From Pedococcus sp031456495 (lineage in GTDB: Bacteria; Actinomycetota; Actinomycetes; Actinomycetales; Dermatophilaceae), in contig NZ_JAVDUW010000001.1 of NCBI RefSeq assembly GCF_031456495.1, forward strand, positions 434,001-498,000: a stretch of DNA of 64,000 bases, written 5' to 3'. The stretch's first letter is position 1; each line of letters starts with the position of its first letter. Positions 8,280-17,500 of the stretch are shown here, piece by piece. The translations under genes were made by a program, and so were the position numbers. The notes beneath the pieces were generated by a model, which saw only the letters and a program-made list of their open reading frames with translations, was not told the DNA's origin and did no database searches.

Positions 8280-8822
8280 CTAGGAACGCTGCAGGTCAGG
8301 AGGTTCGACGACGTCCGGCTCCGGCGTGCCGGCAGCCACGACGGCCGGTGGCGGGACCATCCCGGCGTGCATCGCGCGGCGCTGCTGGCGCCACACACGG
8401 CGCAGCAGACGGCGCCGGAGCAGCTGCTGCCCGCTCACCGCGAGCCAGAGGCACACGGCGGCCAGCGGCAGCTCGACCACCACGGCCATGCCGACCGCGA
8501 GCCAGCGCTCCTCCTGGGTCGGTGCGGTGACGACGTCGAACCACGCGTCGACGACCAGCATCGTGCCGTTCACCGCGGCCACGGCGGGCAGCCACGGCGT
8601 GAGCCGGACCGCGGCCCACGCGGTCGCGAGCAGGACCAGGACGAGCGCGGCGTCGAAGCCGCCCCACGCGAGGTCGTAGTGGGCGGCCGGCTTCGAGCTG
8701 GGCAGCTGCACCGCGAGCCAGATGGTCCACGGGACGGTGAGCAGCGCGAGCACCGCGAACACCCACCCGACGCGACGGATGGGACGGCCGTGGACCGGCC
8801 CGGAGGCCGCCTCCCCGGTCAT
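8280..8822 (-). CDS. Hypothetical four-helix membrane protein
   Basis: 180 residues. Four hydrophobic segments: VGWVFAVLALLTVPWTIWLA, FDAALVLVLLATAWAAVRL, WLPAVAAVNGTMLVVDAWF, and VAVVVELPLAAVCLWLAV, followed by a basic juxtamembrane stretch (RRRLLRRVWRQQRR) and a Pro-rich tail. I recognise no named family. Its ATG overlaps the stop of the upstream methyltransferase as ATGA, so the two are translated as a coupled pair, the best available clue to function. The C-terminal basic cluster after the last helix suggests a cytoplasmic tail. Confidence 0.75.
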   Translation of the reverse strand: MTGEAASGPVHGRPIRRVGWVFAVLALLTVPWTIWLAVQLPSSKPAAHYDLAWGGFDAALVLVLLATAWAAVRLTPWLPAVAAVNGTMLVVDAWFDVVTAPTQEERWLAVGMAVVVELPLAAVCLWLAVSGQQLLRRRLLRRVWRQQRRAMHAGMVPPPAVVAAGTPEPDVVEPPDLQRS

Positions 8823-9550
8823 GGCCTGGCGGTCGACGCGCCGGCCGGCTGCGCGTCGGCGGTGCTGTCGGGGGCCCGGTCGGCGGTGCGTTCGGCCGCG
8901 TGTGGGGCCTGCGAGGTGCGGGAGGCGGTGGCGGTCAGCAGGTACCGCTCGTGCTCGAGCTCCTTGCCCCAGTAGACGGTGTCCCACAGCGGAACGACTG
9001 TGGGCTCCCCCACCAGCTCGCGCACGACGGCGGCGAGCTCCTGCGACGGCACGCCTGCCTGCCAGGGCAGGGCCGGCTCCGCCCCCGCGGACTCGATGCC
9101 CCAGCGGCCCTCGATGAGGACCATCCGGCCACCAGGGCGCAGCAGCCGGGCCCACCGGCGCAGCGCGTCCTGCGGGTCGGGCAGTGTCCAGAGGATGTGC
9201 CGGGCGAAGACGACGTCGAGGCTGCCCGCCTCCCACTGCGGGTCCCCCGCGTCCCCCTGCGCGATGTCCACGGCGCCGCCGAAGGGCGCGGTCTTGGCCC
9301 GGGCGCGGGCCACCATCTCGCCGGACAGGTCGATGCCGCGGACCTGGTGGCCGAGCTCGGCGAGCAGCACGCTCATCGTCCCGGTGCCGCAGGCGAGGTC
9401 GCCGACGTCGGACGGGGTGGTGGGCAGCCACGTGCGCAGCAGGTCCTTCCAGGCGGCCCGGACGTCGGAGTCGAGCAGGCCGTGGTCGACGAAGGTGTCG
9501 TACTCCTCCGCGGCCTCGTCCCAGTACTGGCGGATCTGCTCGGTGTCCAT
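8819..9550 (-). CDS. Class I SAM-dependent methyltransferase
   Basis: 243 residues, soluble. Begins MDTEQIRQYWDEAAEEYDTF, the usual N-cap of the Methyltransf_11/25 type. SAM-binding motif I is VGDLACGTGTMSVLLAELG, with an acidic residue ending strand 2 in GIDLSGEMV, and post-I DIAQGDAG followed by SLDVVFARHILWTL. The C-terminus carries WGKELEHERYLLTA. The acceptor is unknown. It is translationally coupled (4-base overlap) with a small membrane protein and lies divergent from the SIMPL gene, only 22 bases away, so their promoters overlap. Confidence 0.85.
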   Translation of the reverse strand: MDTEQIRQYWDEAAEEYDTFVDHGLLDSDVRAAWKDLLRTWLPTTPSDVGDLACGTGTMSVLLAELGHQVRGIDLSGEMVARARAKTAPFGGAVDIAQGDAGDPQWEAGSLDVVFARHILWTLPDPQDALRRWARLLRPGGRMVLIEGRWGIESAGAEPALPWQAGVPSQELAAVVRELVGEPTVVPLWDTVYWGKELEHERYLLTATASRTSQAPHAAERTADRAPDSTADAQPAGASTARP

Positions 9551-9572
9551 GTCCTCAGCCTAGGCTGGCGCC

Positions 9573-10199
9573 ATGACGGGGCACATCGACGTGACCGGCA
9601 CGGGCCGCGCGTCCGCAGTGCCGGACGTGGTGCGCGTCAGCGCCGGCGTGCGCTGCGAGGCCGCCGACGTCTCCGCCGCGCTCTCGGATGCCGCCGGCCG
9701 GGCGGCCGCCCTGGCGCAGGCGGCGAGGGACCACGGCGTCGACGAGCGCGACCTGCGCACCACGAGCAGCGGGGTGCAGCCGCGCTACGACCGCGACGGA
9801 ACGTCCGTCGTGGGGTACTCCGCCCAGCAGGGCCTGGCCGTCACCGTCCGCGACCCGGCACTGGTGGGCGCCCTGGTCGACGCCTTCGCAGGCGCTGCCG
9901 GCAACGCCCTCAGCATCGACTCCGTCGGCACCGACCTCGCCGACCCGGCGCCGCTGCTGGCCGCCGCGCGCGAGGCCGCCTTCGCCGACGCCCTGGCCAA
10001 GGCGGAGCAGTATGCCGCCCTGGCGGGCCGCGGCCTGGGGAAGGTTGTGCGCGTGCGCGACGTTGTCGAGGGTGGTGCCCAGCCCCGGTTCGCCCGGATG
10101 GCGGCCGGCGCGGGGAGCCCCTCGCTCGAGCTGGGCGAGAACACGGTGACCGCGACCGTCGCGGTCCGATGGGAGCTGACATGGCGAGCGTCGAGCTGA
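9573..10199 (+). CDS. SIMPL (DUF541) domain protein
   Basis: 208 residues, the size of a SIMPL domain. Signature: the start TGTGRASAVPDVVRVSAGV, then the DLRTTSSGVQPRYD block with a following YSAQQGLAVTVRD and the C-terminal half ALAKAEQYAALAGRGLGKVV and ENTVTATVAVRWEL. SIMPL proteins (named after mouse SIMPL, also bacterial BP26/OMP28) oligomerise as rings; the bacterial role is unknown, and most are periplasmic. Here I see no signal peptide, so a cytoplasmic form is likely. The stop at 10199 overlaps the thioredoxin start by 19 bases, so the two are coupled. Confidence 0.85.
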   Translation: MTGHIDVTGTGRASAVPDVVRVSAGVRCEAADVSAALSDAAGRAAALAQAARDHGVDERDLRTTSSGVQPRYDRDGTSVVGYSAQQGLAVTVRDPALVGALVDAFAGAAGNALSIDSVGTDLADPAPLLAAAREAAFADALAKAEQYAALAGRGLGKVVRVRDVVEGGAQPRFARMAAGAGSPSLELGENTVTATVAVRWELTWRASS

Positions 10200-10558
10200 C
10201 CGCCGACACGTTCGAGAAGACCGTCCTCGAGGGCGGCACCGTCTTCGTGGACTTCTGGGCCGACTGGTGCGGCCCGTGCAAGCGGTTCGCGCCGGTCTAC
10301 GAGGCGGCGTCGGAGCAGCACTCCGACATCGTCTTCGGCAAGGTCGACACCGAGTCCGAGCAGGCGCTGGCCGCCGCGGCGAACATCACCTCGATCCCGA
10401 CCCTCATGGGCTTCCGCGACGGCATCCTCGTCTTCGCGCAGGCGGGCGCCCTCCCCGCGCCCATGCTGGCCGACGTCATCGGCAAGGTGCAGGCGCTCGA
10501 CATGGACGAGGTCCGCGCGCAGGTCGAGCAGCAGCGGTCCGGCGCCCAGCCCGGCTGA
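10181..10558 (+). CDS. Thioredoxin-like protein
   Basis: 125 residues. Disulfide-reducing thioredoxin with the active site WCGPC at residues 29-33 (C30, C33), preceded by FVDFWAD and followed by the cis-Pro in SIPTLMGF (TSIPT). FRDG at about 78-81 is the substrate-binding loop. Extra 18 residues after the thioredoxin fold are Gln-rich and probably disordered. It starts at ATG 10181 inside the SIMPL gene, which ends at 10199, hence they are cotranscribed. An ATG four codons upstream (10169) is an alternative. Confidence 0.9.
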   Translation: MASVELTADTFEKTVLEGGTVFVDFWADWCGPCKRFAPVYEAASEQHSDIVFGKVDTESEQALAAAANITSIPTLMGFRDGILVFAQAGALPAPMLADVIGKVQALDMDEVRAQVEQQRSGAQPG

Positions 10559-10573
10559 GCCGCGACCGCGCGC

Positions 10574-11338
10574 TCAGGTCCTGGCGGGCGCGCCGCGGCG
10601 GGCCGCCTCGCGGCGGACCGCGAGGAACAGGCGGTGCGCCGTCACCACCACGGTCGCCCACGCGAGCCCCAGCACCCAGCCCATGACCACGTCCGACAGC
10701 CAGTGGTGGCCGAGGAAGACGCGGCTGAGGCCCATCGTCAGCATGAACGCCACCCCCAGCACGACCGCGCCCACGCGCACCCACGTGCGGCGGACCTTGC
10801 GCAGCAGCAGGTAGACCACGACGGCGGCGATGACCGTGGCGTTGAGGGTGTGGCCGCTCGGGAACGACGGTGAGGACTCGTAGGGCGGCACCGCGAACAT
10901 GCGCGGCGGCCGCGCGCGGCCGACGAGGTCCTTGCCGGCGATGGTGAGCGCCAGCGACCCCGCCGTGGCGAGGACGAGGAGCACCACGGGCGTCCACGAC
11001 CGCCAGGCCCAGACCATCACCGCGACGGCCGCCAGGGTCAGGAGCGGCATGCCGATCGGCCCCCCGACGTCGGTGTATGCCGTGACGGCCCGGTCCAGCC
11101 CGGGCGAGCGCCAGGCGACGGCCTGGTCGAGCGCGGGCTGGTCGAGCACGGCCACGCCGTCGGCCTCGACGACCGACTCGTACACGTCCTCGGCCAGCGT
11201 GGTCAGTGCGGCGGTGAGCGCCAGGCCCACGAGGGCGGTCACGACCAGCACCCAGTTGGCGACGGTCCACCAGCCCAGCCGCTCGGCATACCGGCCGGCG
11301 GTGTGCAGCGCCCGCTCGCGCACCTCGGTCTCGGCCAT
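10574..11338 (-). CDS. PAP2-family membrane phosphatase
   Basis: 254 residues and about six membrane segments. The three phosphatase motifs are complete: KDLVGRARPP (KX6RP), PSFPSGHT (PSGH), and SRVFLGHHWLSD (SRX5HX3D), so it should hydrolyse a lipid phosphate or pyrophosphate on the outer face of the membrane, for example phosphatidate or an undecaprenyl/polyprenyl pyrophosphate. Residues 45-80 form a long loop between the first two helices. The tail is Arg/Ala-rich. It begins 24 bases downstream of the ssrA terminator hairpin. Convergent with thioredoxin, 15 bases apart. Confidence 0.9.
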   Translation of the reverse strand: MAETEVRERALHTAGRYAERLGWWTVANWVLVVTALVGLALTAALTTLAEDVYESVVEADGVAVLDQPALDQAVAWRSPGLDRAVTAYTDVGGPIGMPLLTLAAVAVMVWAWRSWTPVVLLVLATAGSLALTIAGKDLVGRARPPRMFAVPPYESSPSFPSGHTLNATVIAAVVVYLLLRKVRRTWVRVGAVVLGVAFMLTMGLSRVFLGHHWLSDVVMGWVLGLAWATVVVTAHRLFLAVRREAARRGAPART

Positions 11339-11361
11339 GCCCCACCCTAAGCCGGGGGACG

Positions 11362-11399
11362 CGCGAGGGCCCGGTCACGGACGTGACCGGGCCCTCGCG
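11362..11399 (-). terminator. Intrinsic terminator of ssrA
   Basis: A 17-bp perfect stem, left 11362-11378 and right 11383-11399 (CGCGAGGGCCCGGTCAC with its complement), tetraloop GGAC. It lies 29 bases beyond the tmRNA 3' end and directly upstream of the PAP2 gene. Confidence 0.75.
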
Positions 11400-11427
11400 G
11401 CTCAACGGCGATGTGCGAGCACCACGG

Positions 11428-11794
11428 TGGTGGAGGTGGCGGGAATCGAACCCGCGTCCACTGACGGCTTACCAGGGCTTCTCCGGGTGCAGTGCGCTAC
11501 GGATTTTCTCGGCCCCAGCGCTCGCACGCACACGTCCGCTGACAGGCCCAGCCGAGTAGGAGTCCCGCGCAGCCCCTCGGCATGACTGCGCAGCGAGTTC
11601 CCTAGCTGACGCCAGGCACTGAGACGGGAACTAGCTCAGGCTGACGGACTTCGAGGCTCGCTCAGGCGGCGAGGGCGAAGTCGGTGCGCTTGGAATTGGC
11701 ACCTATTGGTTTGCAAGGAGCGTTGACGAGATGACCTTGCATCCTCGACCCGCTTCCCCTGGACAACCGACCAATGTCGAAACCGATCACCCCC
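11428..11794 (-). ncRNA. ssrA: tmRNA (transfer-messenger RNA)
   Basis: 367 bases, minus strand. The tRNA-like part is complete: 5' GGGGGUGAUCGGUUUCGAC (ends at 11794) and 3' CGGGUUCGAUUCCCGCCACC followed by UCCACCA ending at 11428, with CCA encoded; the first seven bases pair with CACCUCC allowing one G-U pair. The tag reading frame is at 11662-11700 and encodes ANSKRTDFALAA, with the resume codon GCC (Ala) and the stop TGA; the LAA end is the usual ClpXP degron. It rescues ribosomes stalled on broken mRNAs with SmpB, encoded about 8.5 kb to the right. A TAGGCT box near 11847 is a weak candidate promoter -10 element, implying a 5' leader removed by RNase P. Confidence 0.97.
11662..11700 (-). 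other. tmRNA proteolysis tag ORF (ANSKRTDFALAA)
   Basis: The 12-codon tag within ssrA plus its TGA stop. Alanine resume codon GCC at 11700-11698; ends in ALAA. It resembles the Streptomyces (ANTKRDSSQQAFALAA) and mycobacterial (ADSHQRDYALAA) tags by memory, supporting an actinobacterial origin, but with a distinctive KRTDF core. Confidence 0.95.
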
Positions 11795-12013
11795 GTGCTC
11801 CTGCGAGTGCAGGGGTGCTCACACATCCGCTGTTGAGTTGTGGGACAAGCCTACCGTCCAACGCGCGGGCCCCCGACAACATTTCCTCGCGGCCGACCAA
11901 TCCGGTTCCGCGACGGCACCGAACAGGCGGCGAGGGATGAACCGGGGAGTGGCGCCGGCGGCGGCCACGGCAGGGCCCCGGAAGGAGCCGCTGTCCGCAC
12001 ACTGGAGACTCCC

Positions 12014-12658
12014 ATGCACGTACGACGCGTCGTGGCCGCCCTGGCCACTGCCACCCTCGCCGGCGCCCTGACACTCGTCGGGGCCGGCAGCGCCTCGGCC
12101 CACGAGGGCAGCGCACCCGCACCGACCGGCACCCGCAGCCTCGCGGCGGTGCTCGCCCAGGACGGGTCCGGGTTCGACCGCAACTGGAACGACTTCGACA
12201 TCGTCGACAACGCGGTCCAGGCCGTCCTGGCCGCCAAGCCCTCCTCCCCCGTGGCCGTGCTCGCCGACGGCTCCGTGCCGCTGACGGCGTTCCTTCCCAC
12301 CGACGCCGCCTTCCGCCGGCTCGCCACCGACCTCACCCACCAGCAGTACACCAGCGAGAGCGCGGTCTTCGCGGCCGTCGCCTCGCTCGGCATCGACACC
12401 GTCGAGGCCGTGCTGCTCTACCACGTGGTGCCGGGCGCCACGATCGACTACCGCGCCGCCCGTGCCGCCGACGGCGCCGAGCTCACCACCGCGTCCGGCG
12501 GCACGCTGACGGTGGACGTCCGCTGGCACCGGTGGGTGACCCTCGTGGACGCCGACCCGAACGACGCCAACGCGTGGGTCGTGCGCCCGAACATCAACAA
12601 GGGCAACGTGCAGATCGCCCACGGCATCTCCCAGGTCCTGCGACCCGTGGACCTGTGA
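12014..12658 (+). CDS. Secreted fasciclin-domain protein
   Basis: 214 residues. Residues 1-30 form a signal peptide (MHVRRVVAALATATLAGALT, Ala-rich core, cleavage near SASAHEG). The rest is a single fasciclin (FAS1) domain: DIVDNAVQAVLAAKP (helix 1), LTAFLPTDAAFRRL (conserved FAP-like box here FLPTDAAF), ILYHVV-like segment VEAVLLYHVVPG, and the C-terminal GNVQIAHGISQVLRP (normally NG-IHVID-VLxP). FAS1 domains mediate surface adhesion. ATG 12014 is chosen because it opens the signal peptide and has GGAGA five bases upstream; the frame is open from 11840 but lacks a plausible start. It stands alone, with the ssrA leader on the left and a hairpin on the right. Confidence 0.9.
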   Translation: MHVRRVVAALATATLAGALTLVGAGSASAHEGSAPAPTGTRSLAAVLAQDGSGFDRNWNDFDIVDNAVQAVLAAKPSSPVAVLADGSVPLTAFLPTDAAFRRLATDLTHQQYTSESAVFAAVASLGIDTVEAVLLYHVVPGATIDYRAARAADGAELTTASGGTLTVDVRWHRWVTLVDADPNDANAWVVRPNINKGNVQIAHGISQVLRPVDL

Positions 12659-12694
12659 CCCACCCGGTCACGCCCTGACTCCACCAGTGGAGCC

Positions 12695-12728
12695 CGTGGC
12701 CGTCGCTCCCACCGGGGCGGCGGCCACG
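12695..12728 (+). terminator. Hairpin after the fasciclin gene
   Basis: CGTGGCCG (12695-12702) pairs with CGGCCACG (12721-12728) around an 18-base GC-rich loop that may add further pairs. It lies 37 bases after the stop, in the gap before the convergent HxlR gene, and has no U tract. Confidence 0.35.
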
Positions 12729-12792
12729 TCGGTGCCGGGGCCGCCGCGGCCGGTGGTGCCGTGACCCGGCCGCGCCCGCTGGTGCCGCTCGG

Positions 12793-13179
12793 TCAGCCGC
12801 GCGCCGCCTCGGCCGCGGCGCGCTCGTACTCCTCGCGCGCCCGCAGGATCCGGCCGACGTGGGTCTCGGCCCAGTCGGTGAGTGTGGCGAGCGGGCCGCT
12901 GAGGGACCGCCCCAGCTCGGTGACCTCGTAGTCGACCCGCGGCGGCACCTGGGCGTGGACGGTCCGGGTCAGCAGCCCGTCACGCTCGAGGGTGCGCAGC
13001 GTCTGGGTCAGCACCTTGGGCGCCACGCCACCGATCCGGTCGCGGAGCTGGGTGAAGCGCAGGGGTCCGTCGGAGAGCGCGTCGATGACGAGCACCGTCC
13101 ACTTGTCGCCGACCCGGTCGAGGACCAGGCGCGTCGGGCAGTCGGGGTCGAAGGCGTCTCCGCGGTCGATGGTAACCAC
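12793..13179 (-). CDS. HxlR-family transcriptional regulator
   Basis: 128 residues, a one-domain winged-helix repressor. HxlR hallmarks: CPTRLVLDRVGDKWTVLVID (the recognition part GDKWTVL), DGPLRFTQLRDRIGGVAPKVLTQTLR (helix-turn-helix), a wing with VPPRVDYEVTELG, and a C-terminal dimer helix. A Cys (C14 in DPDC) could sense oxidants as in YodB/HypR-type members. The start is GTG 13179; a TATAAG box lies just six bases upstream, so it is probably leaderless. It is divergent from the NAD(P)-binding oxidoreductase gene and probably controls both through the palindrome at 13191-13206. Confidence 0.9.
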   Translation of the reverse strand: MVTIDRGDAFDPDCPTRLVLDRVGDKWTVLVIDALSDGPLRFTQLRDRIGGVAPKVLTQTLRTLERDGLLTRTVHAQVPPRVDYEVTELGRSLSGPLATLTDWAETHVGRILRAREEYERAAAEAARG

Positions 13180-13190
13180 GAGGTACTTAT

Positions 13191-13206
13191 AGCACTTTGA
13201 AGTGCT
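13191..13206. promoter_or_regulatory. Palindromic operator between hxlR-type gene and its divergent target
   Basis: AGCACTTTGAAGTGCT: 7-bp arms AGCACTT and AAGTGCT around TG. On the minus strand it sits just upstream of TATAAG (13190-13185), between the -35 and -10 of the regulator promoter, a position where binding would block transcription. The flanks contain three GGTTACC/GGTAACC heptamers (13171, 13208, 13218). Confidence 0.6.
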
Positions 13207-13266
13207 TGGTTACCAATGGTTACCGTGGAGGGGTTCGCACGACCCCGACCCCAGGAGCTCACCCCC

Positions 13267-13878
13267 ATGAAGATCGCAGTGTTCGGCGCCACCGGCATGA
13301 TCGGCTCGCGCATCGTGCGCGAGGCGCTGTCCCGAGGCCACCACGTCACCGGGTGGACCCGCAGCGGTGGCGACCTGCCGGAGGGCGCGCACGCCGCCAC
13401 CGGCGACCTCGCCGACCCGACCACGGTCGAGGCCGCGGCGGCCGGCCACGACGTGCTCGTGTCGGCGACCGGTCCGGACCGCAGCGGCGGACCGCACGAG
13501 CCCTGGCTCGAAGCAGTGCAGACCCTCATCGACCACGCGGGCACCGCCCGGGTGCTCTTCGTCGGCGGCGCCGGGTCGCTCGTCGGCCCCGACGGCACCC
13601 GCCTGCTGGACGGACCCGACTTCCCGGCCGAGTACCTCGCCGAGGCCCGGAGCGGCGCGGCAGCGCTCGAGGCCTTCCTCGCAGCGCCCGGGTCGCTCGA
13701 CTGGACCTTCCTGTCCCCCGCCCCTGTCATCGCACCCGGTGAGCGGACCGACACCTACCGCACCGCCCTCGACACACCGGCCGGGGTGTCCGTGTCGGCC
13801 GAGAACTACGCCGCGGCCCTGCTCGACGAGGTCGAGCAGCCGCACCACCGCCGGCAGCGCTTCACCGTCGCCGACTGA
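13267..13878 (+). CDS. NAD(P)-binding (NmrA-like) oxidoreductase
   Basis: 203 residues, Rossmann fold of the short NAD(P)H-binding type. The nucleotide-binding loop GATGMIGSRI at 8-17 (GxxGxxG), strand 2 VTGWTRSGG, and DVLVSATGP after the third strand. TALFVGGAG-like RVLFVGGAGSLV is present. Members are often quinone/NADPH sensors or oxidoreductases and lie beside HxlR regulators, as here (88 bases between starts). The start ATG 13267 is preceded by AGGAGCTCACCCCC. No Tyr-Lys catalytic pair of classical SDRs is visible, as usual in this subgroup. Confidence 0.85.
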   Translation: MKIAVFGATGMIGSRIVREALSRGHHVTGWTRSGGDLPEGAHAATGDLADPTTVEAAAAGHDVLVSATGPDRSGGPHEPWLEAVQTLIDHAGTARVLFVGGAGSLVGPDGTRLLDGPDFPAEYLAEARSGAAALEAFLAAPGSLDWTFLSPAPVIAPGERTDTYRTALDTPAGVSVSAENYAAALLDEVEQPHHRRQRFTVAD

Positions 13879-13941
13879 CCGAGCCGGGCGCCACACGGCG
13901 CCGCCGACCGCGTCCGGCGTCCGGCCGCGCCAGGCACCGGC

Positions 13942-14463
13942 TCACTTGCGCGGCGGCGGGGTGGTCGGCCGCCCGGGCGGCCCGGTCGGCTTGCCGGTCC
14001 GCTTGGTCGGCGACGGCAGGAGGGTGGCCGGGGTGGTGGGAGCGGTCGACGAGGTCGGGGCGGGGGTCCCGGCCGGCGAGCCGCTCGTCGTGGTCCGTGA
14101 CGCGGTCGTCGTCGTGGTCGTCGGGCTCGAGGTCGTCGAGCCCGACGTGCCACTGGTGGAGGGCGTCGTCACGGCGCCCGGCGTGGGCGTCCCGGGGATC
14201 GTGGGCACCGGGGGCGCCGGGGCGTCCGACCGGCCGAACGGGCCCACCACGACGACCAGGGCCGCGACGGCGAGCACCGTCGCGGCGAGGAGCAGGCGGG
14301 CGGGCGTCAGGGCACGACGGCGTGCCGCATGTCGTCCTGCCACTGGCCCTCCAGGGGTCGCTTCCCAACGGACGACGCGACCCCGGCATACCGTCGCGTC
14401 GTGGCCCCCTGCAGCCGCGACCCACTGTAGCTGTCCGCATTCCGGGCGCCCTGTCTCATGCAT
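13942..14463 (-). CDS. Membrane-anchored Thr/Ser/Pro-rich protein
   Basis: 173 residues from ATG 14463, with GAGG just upstream. Three parts: a 50-residue cytoplasmic N-terminus with two Cys (ECGQLQWVAAAGGHDATVC) and Arg-rich end (HAARRR); one membrane helix (LLLAATVLAVAALVVVV); and an extracytoplasmic low-complexity tail of Thr, Ser, Pro, Gly and Lys ending PPPRK. Thr-Pro tails of this kind are common in O-glycosylated actinobacterial surface proteins. No named family recognised. It is divergent from pyc, 71 bases apart. A start at 14487 is possible. Confidence 0.6.
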   Translation of the reverse strand: MHETGRPECGQLQWVAAAGGHDATVCRGRVVRWEATPGGPVAGRHAARRRALTPARLLLAATVLAVAALVVVVGPFGRSDAPAPPVPTIPGTPTPGAVTTPSTSGTSGSTTSSPTTTTTTASRTTTSGSPAGTPAPTSSTAPTTPATLLPSPTKRTGKPTGPPGRPTTPPPRK

Positions 14464-14534
14464 CGGGACCTCATTAGGATCGAGCACGCACCGCCCGTCC
14501 CCCGCGGACTCCCCGTCCGCACCGAGGAGGTCCC

Positions 14535-17500
14535 GTGTTCAGCAAGGTCCTGGTCGCCAACCGTGGCGAGATCGCCGTCCGAGCCTTCCGCGCCGCCACG
14601 GAGCTGGGCGCCAAGACGGTGGCGGTCTTCCCCTACGAGGACCGCAAGTCCGAGCACGTGCTCAAGGCCGACGAGGCGTACCGGATCGGCGAGCAGGGGC
14701 ACCCGGTCCGGGCGTACCTCGACCCCGCCGAGATCGTCCGGGTCGCCCTCGAGGCGGGCGCGGACGCCGTGTACCCGGGCTACGGCTTCCTCTCCGAGAA
14801 CCCCGACCTGGCGCAGGCCTGCGCCGACGCCGGCATCACCTTCATCGGCCCGCCGGCCCCGGTCCTGCACCTCACGGGCAACAAGGCACGCGCCATCGCC
14901 GCCGCGAAGAAGGCCGGGCTGCCGACCCTGCGCAGCGCGCCGCCGAGCACCGACGTCGAGGAGCTGGTGCGCGGCGCCGAGGAGATCGGCTTCCCCGTCT
15001 TCGCCAAGGCCGTGGCCGGCGGCGGCGGTCGCGGCATGCGCCGCGTCGAGCGCCGCGAGGACCTGCGCGAGGCGCTCGAGGCCTGTATGCGCGAGGCCGA
15101 GTCCGCGTTCGGCGACCCCACCGTCTTCCTCGAGGAGGCGGTCGTCAGCCCGCGGCACATCGAGGTGCAGGTGCTCAGCGACGGCACGGGCACCGAGGGC
15201 GGCGTCATCCACCTCTTCGAGCGGGACTGCTCCGTGCAGCGACGCCACCAGAAGGTCGTCGAGATCGCGCCGGCACCCAACCTCGACCCCGAGCTGCGGG
15301 CGCGGATGTGCGCCCACGCGGTCGCCTTCGCCCGCGAGATCGGCTACGTCAACGCCGGCACCGTCGAGTTCCTCCTCGCCCCCGACGGCCGCTACGTCTT
15401 CATCGAGATGAACCCGCGGATCCAGGTCGAGCACACGGTGACGGAGGAGATCACCGACGTCGACCTCGTGAGCAGCCAGATGCGGATCGCAAGCGGCGAG
15501 ACCCTGGCCGACCTCGGGCTCTCGCAGGACGCGTTGCAGATCCGTGGCGCGGCGCTGCAGTGCCGCATCACGACCGAGGACCCCGCCAACGGCTTCCGCC
15601 CCGACACCGGCCACGTGACGACCTACCGGTCCGCCGGTGGTGCCGGCGTGCGCCTGGACGGCGGCACGGTGTTCGTCGGCGCCGAGATCGGCGCGCACTT
15701 CGACTCGATGCTGGTCAAGCTCACCTGCCGCGGCCGGGACTTCCCGACGGCGGTACGCCGCGCCCGCCGTGCGCTCGCGGAGTTCCGGATCCGTGGTGTG
15801 TCGACGAACATCCCGTTCCTCCAGGCGCTGCTCGAGGAGCCGGACTTCCAGGCGGGCCGGCTGTCCACGGCATTCATCGACGAGCGGCCCTACCTGCGCA
15901 CCGCGCGCGTCCCCGCCGACCGCGGTACCAAGCTGCTCACCTACCTCGCCGACGTCACCGTCAACCAGCCGCACGGCCCGGGTCGCACCCGGGTCTCCCC
16001 GCGGTCCAAGCTGCCCGAGATCGACCGCTCCACTCCCCCGCCGGCCGGCGCCCGTGACCGGCTCCTGCGTGTCGGGCCGGAACAGTGGGCCCGTGACCTG
16101 CGCGCGCAGGTGCCGGTCGGCGTCACCGACACCACGTTCCGCGACGCCCACCAGTCGCTGCTGGCGACCCGGCTGCGCACCCGCGACCTCATGCACGTCG
16201 CCCCCCACGTCGCCCGGCTCACGCCGCAGCTGCTGTCGGTGGAGGCCTGGGGCGGCGCCACGTACGACGTCGCGCTGCGGTTCCTGTCCGAGGACCCGTG
16301 GGACCGCCTCGCCGCCCTGCGTGAGGCCATGCCCAACCTGCCACTGCAGATGCTGCTCCGCGGCCGCAACACCGTCGGCTACACGCCGTACCCGACCGAG
16401 GTGACCGACGCGTTCGTCTCCGAGGCGGCCACGACGGGCATCGACATCTTCCGGATCTTCGACGCGCTCAACGACGTCGGGCAGATGCGTCCCGCCATCG
16501 ACGCGGTCCGGGCCACCGGCACCGCGGTCGCCGAGGTCGTCCTCTGCTACACGGGCGACCTGACCGACCCGGGCGAGAAGCTGTACACGCTCGACTACTA
16601 CCTGCGCCTCGCCGAGCAGATCGCCGAGGCCGGCGCGCACGTCATCGCGATCAAGGACATGGCCGGACTGCTGCGTGCACCCGCCGCCCGGACCCTGGTC
16701 ACGGCCCTGCGCGAGCGGTTCGACCAGCCCGTCCACCTGCACACCCACGACACGGCCGGTGGGCAGCTCGGCACGCTCCTCGCCGCGATCGACGCCGGCG
16801 TGGACGCTGTCGACGTCGCCAACGCCGCCATGTCGGGCACGACGAGCCAGCCGCCGATGTCCTCCCTCGTGGCCGCCACCGACGGCACGCCGCGCGCGAC
16901 CGGGCTGGACCTGCGGGCGGTCAACGACCTCGAGCCGTACTGGGAGGCGGTGCGCCAGCTCTACTTCCCGTTCGAGTCCGGCCTGCCCTCCCCCACGGGA
17001 CGCGTCTACACGCATGAGATCCCCGGCGGGCAGCTGTCGAACCTGCGCCAGCAGGCCATCGCCCTCGGGCTCGGCGAGCACTTCGAGGAGATCGAGGACA
17101 TGTACGCCGCGGCGAACCGCATCCTCGGCAACATCGTCAAGGTCACCCCCAGCAGCAAGGTCGTCGGGGACCTCGCCCTCGCGCTGGTCGGCGCCAAGGC
17201 AGACCCCGACGACTTCGAGGCCAACCCCACGGCCTACGACATCCCCGACTCCGTCATCGGCTTCCTGTCCGGCGAGCTGGGCGACCCGCCCGGCGGCTGG
17301 CCCGAGCCGTTCCGCACCAAGGCGCTGCAGGGGCGCACGCCGAAGCCGCGCGTCACCGAGCTGTCCGAGGCCGACCGCGAGGCCCTCAAGGCCGAGCCCC
17401 GGGCCACCCTCAACCGCCTGCTGTTCCCCGGACCGACCGCCGACTTCCAGCGGTCGCGCGAGGCGTACTCCGACCTCGCGGTCCTCGGAACCCGCGAGTT

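Noticed and set aside
11428..11461. A tRNA-like 3' half with GGTTCGATTCC and CCA.
   Set aside because: It is the tRNA-like domain of tmRNA; the matching 5' half lies 330 bases away and the tag frame is between.
11840..12013. N-terminal extension of the fasciclin frame.
   Set aside because: The extension has no signal peptide and no start site; the signal peptide begins at ATG 12014.
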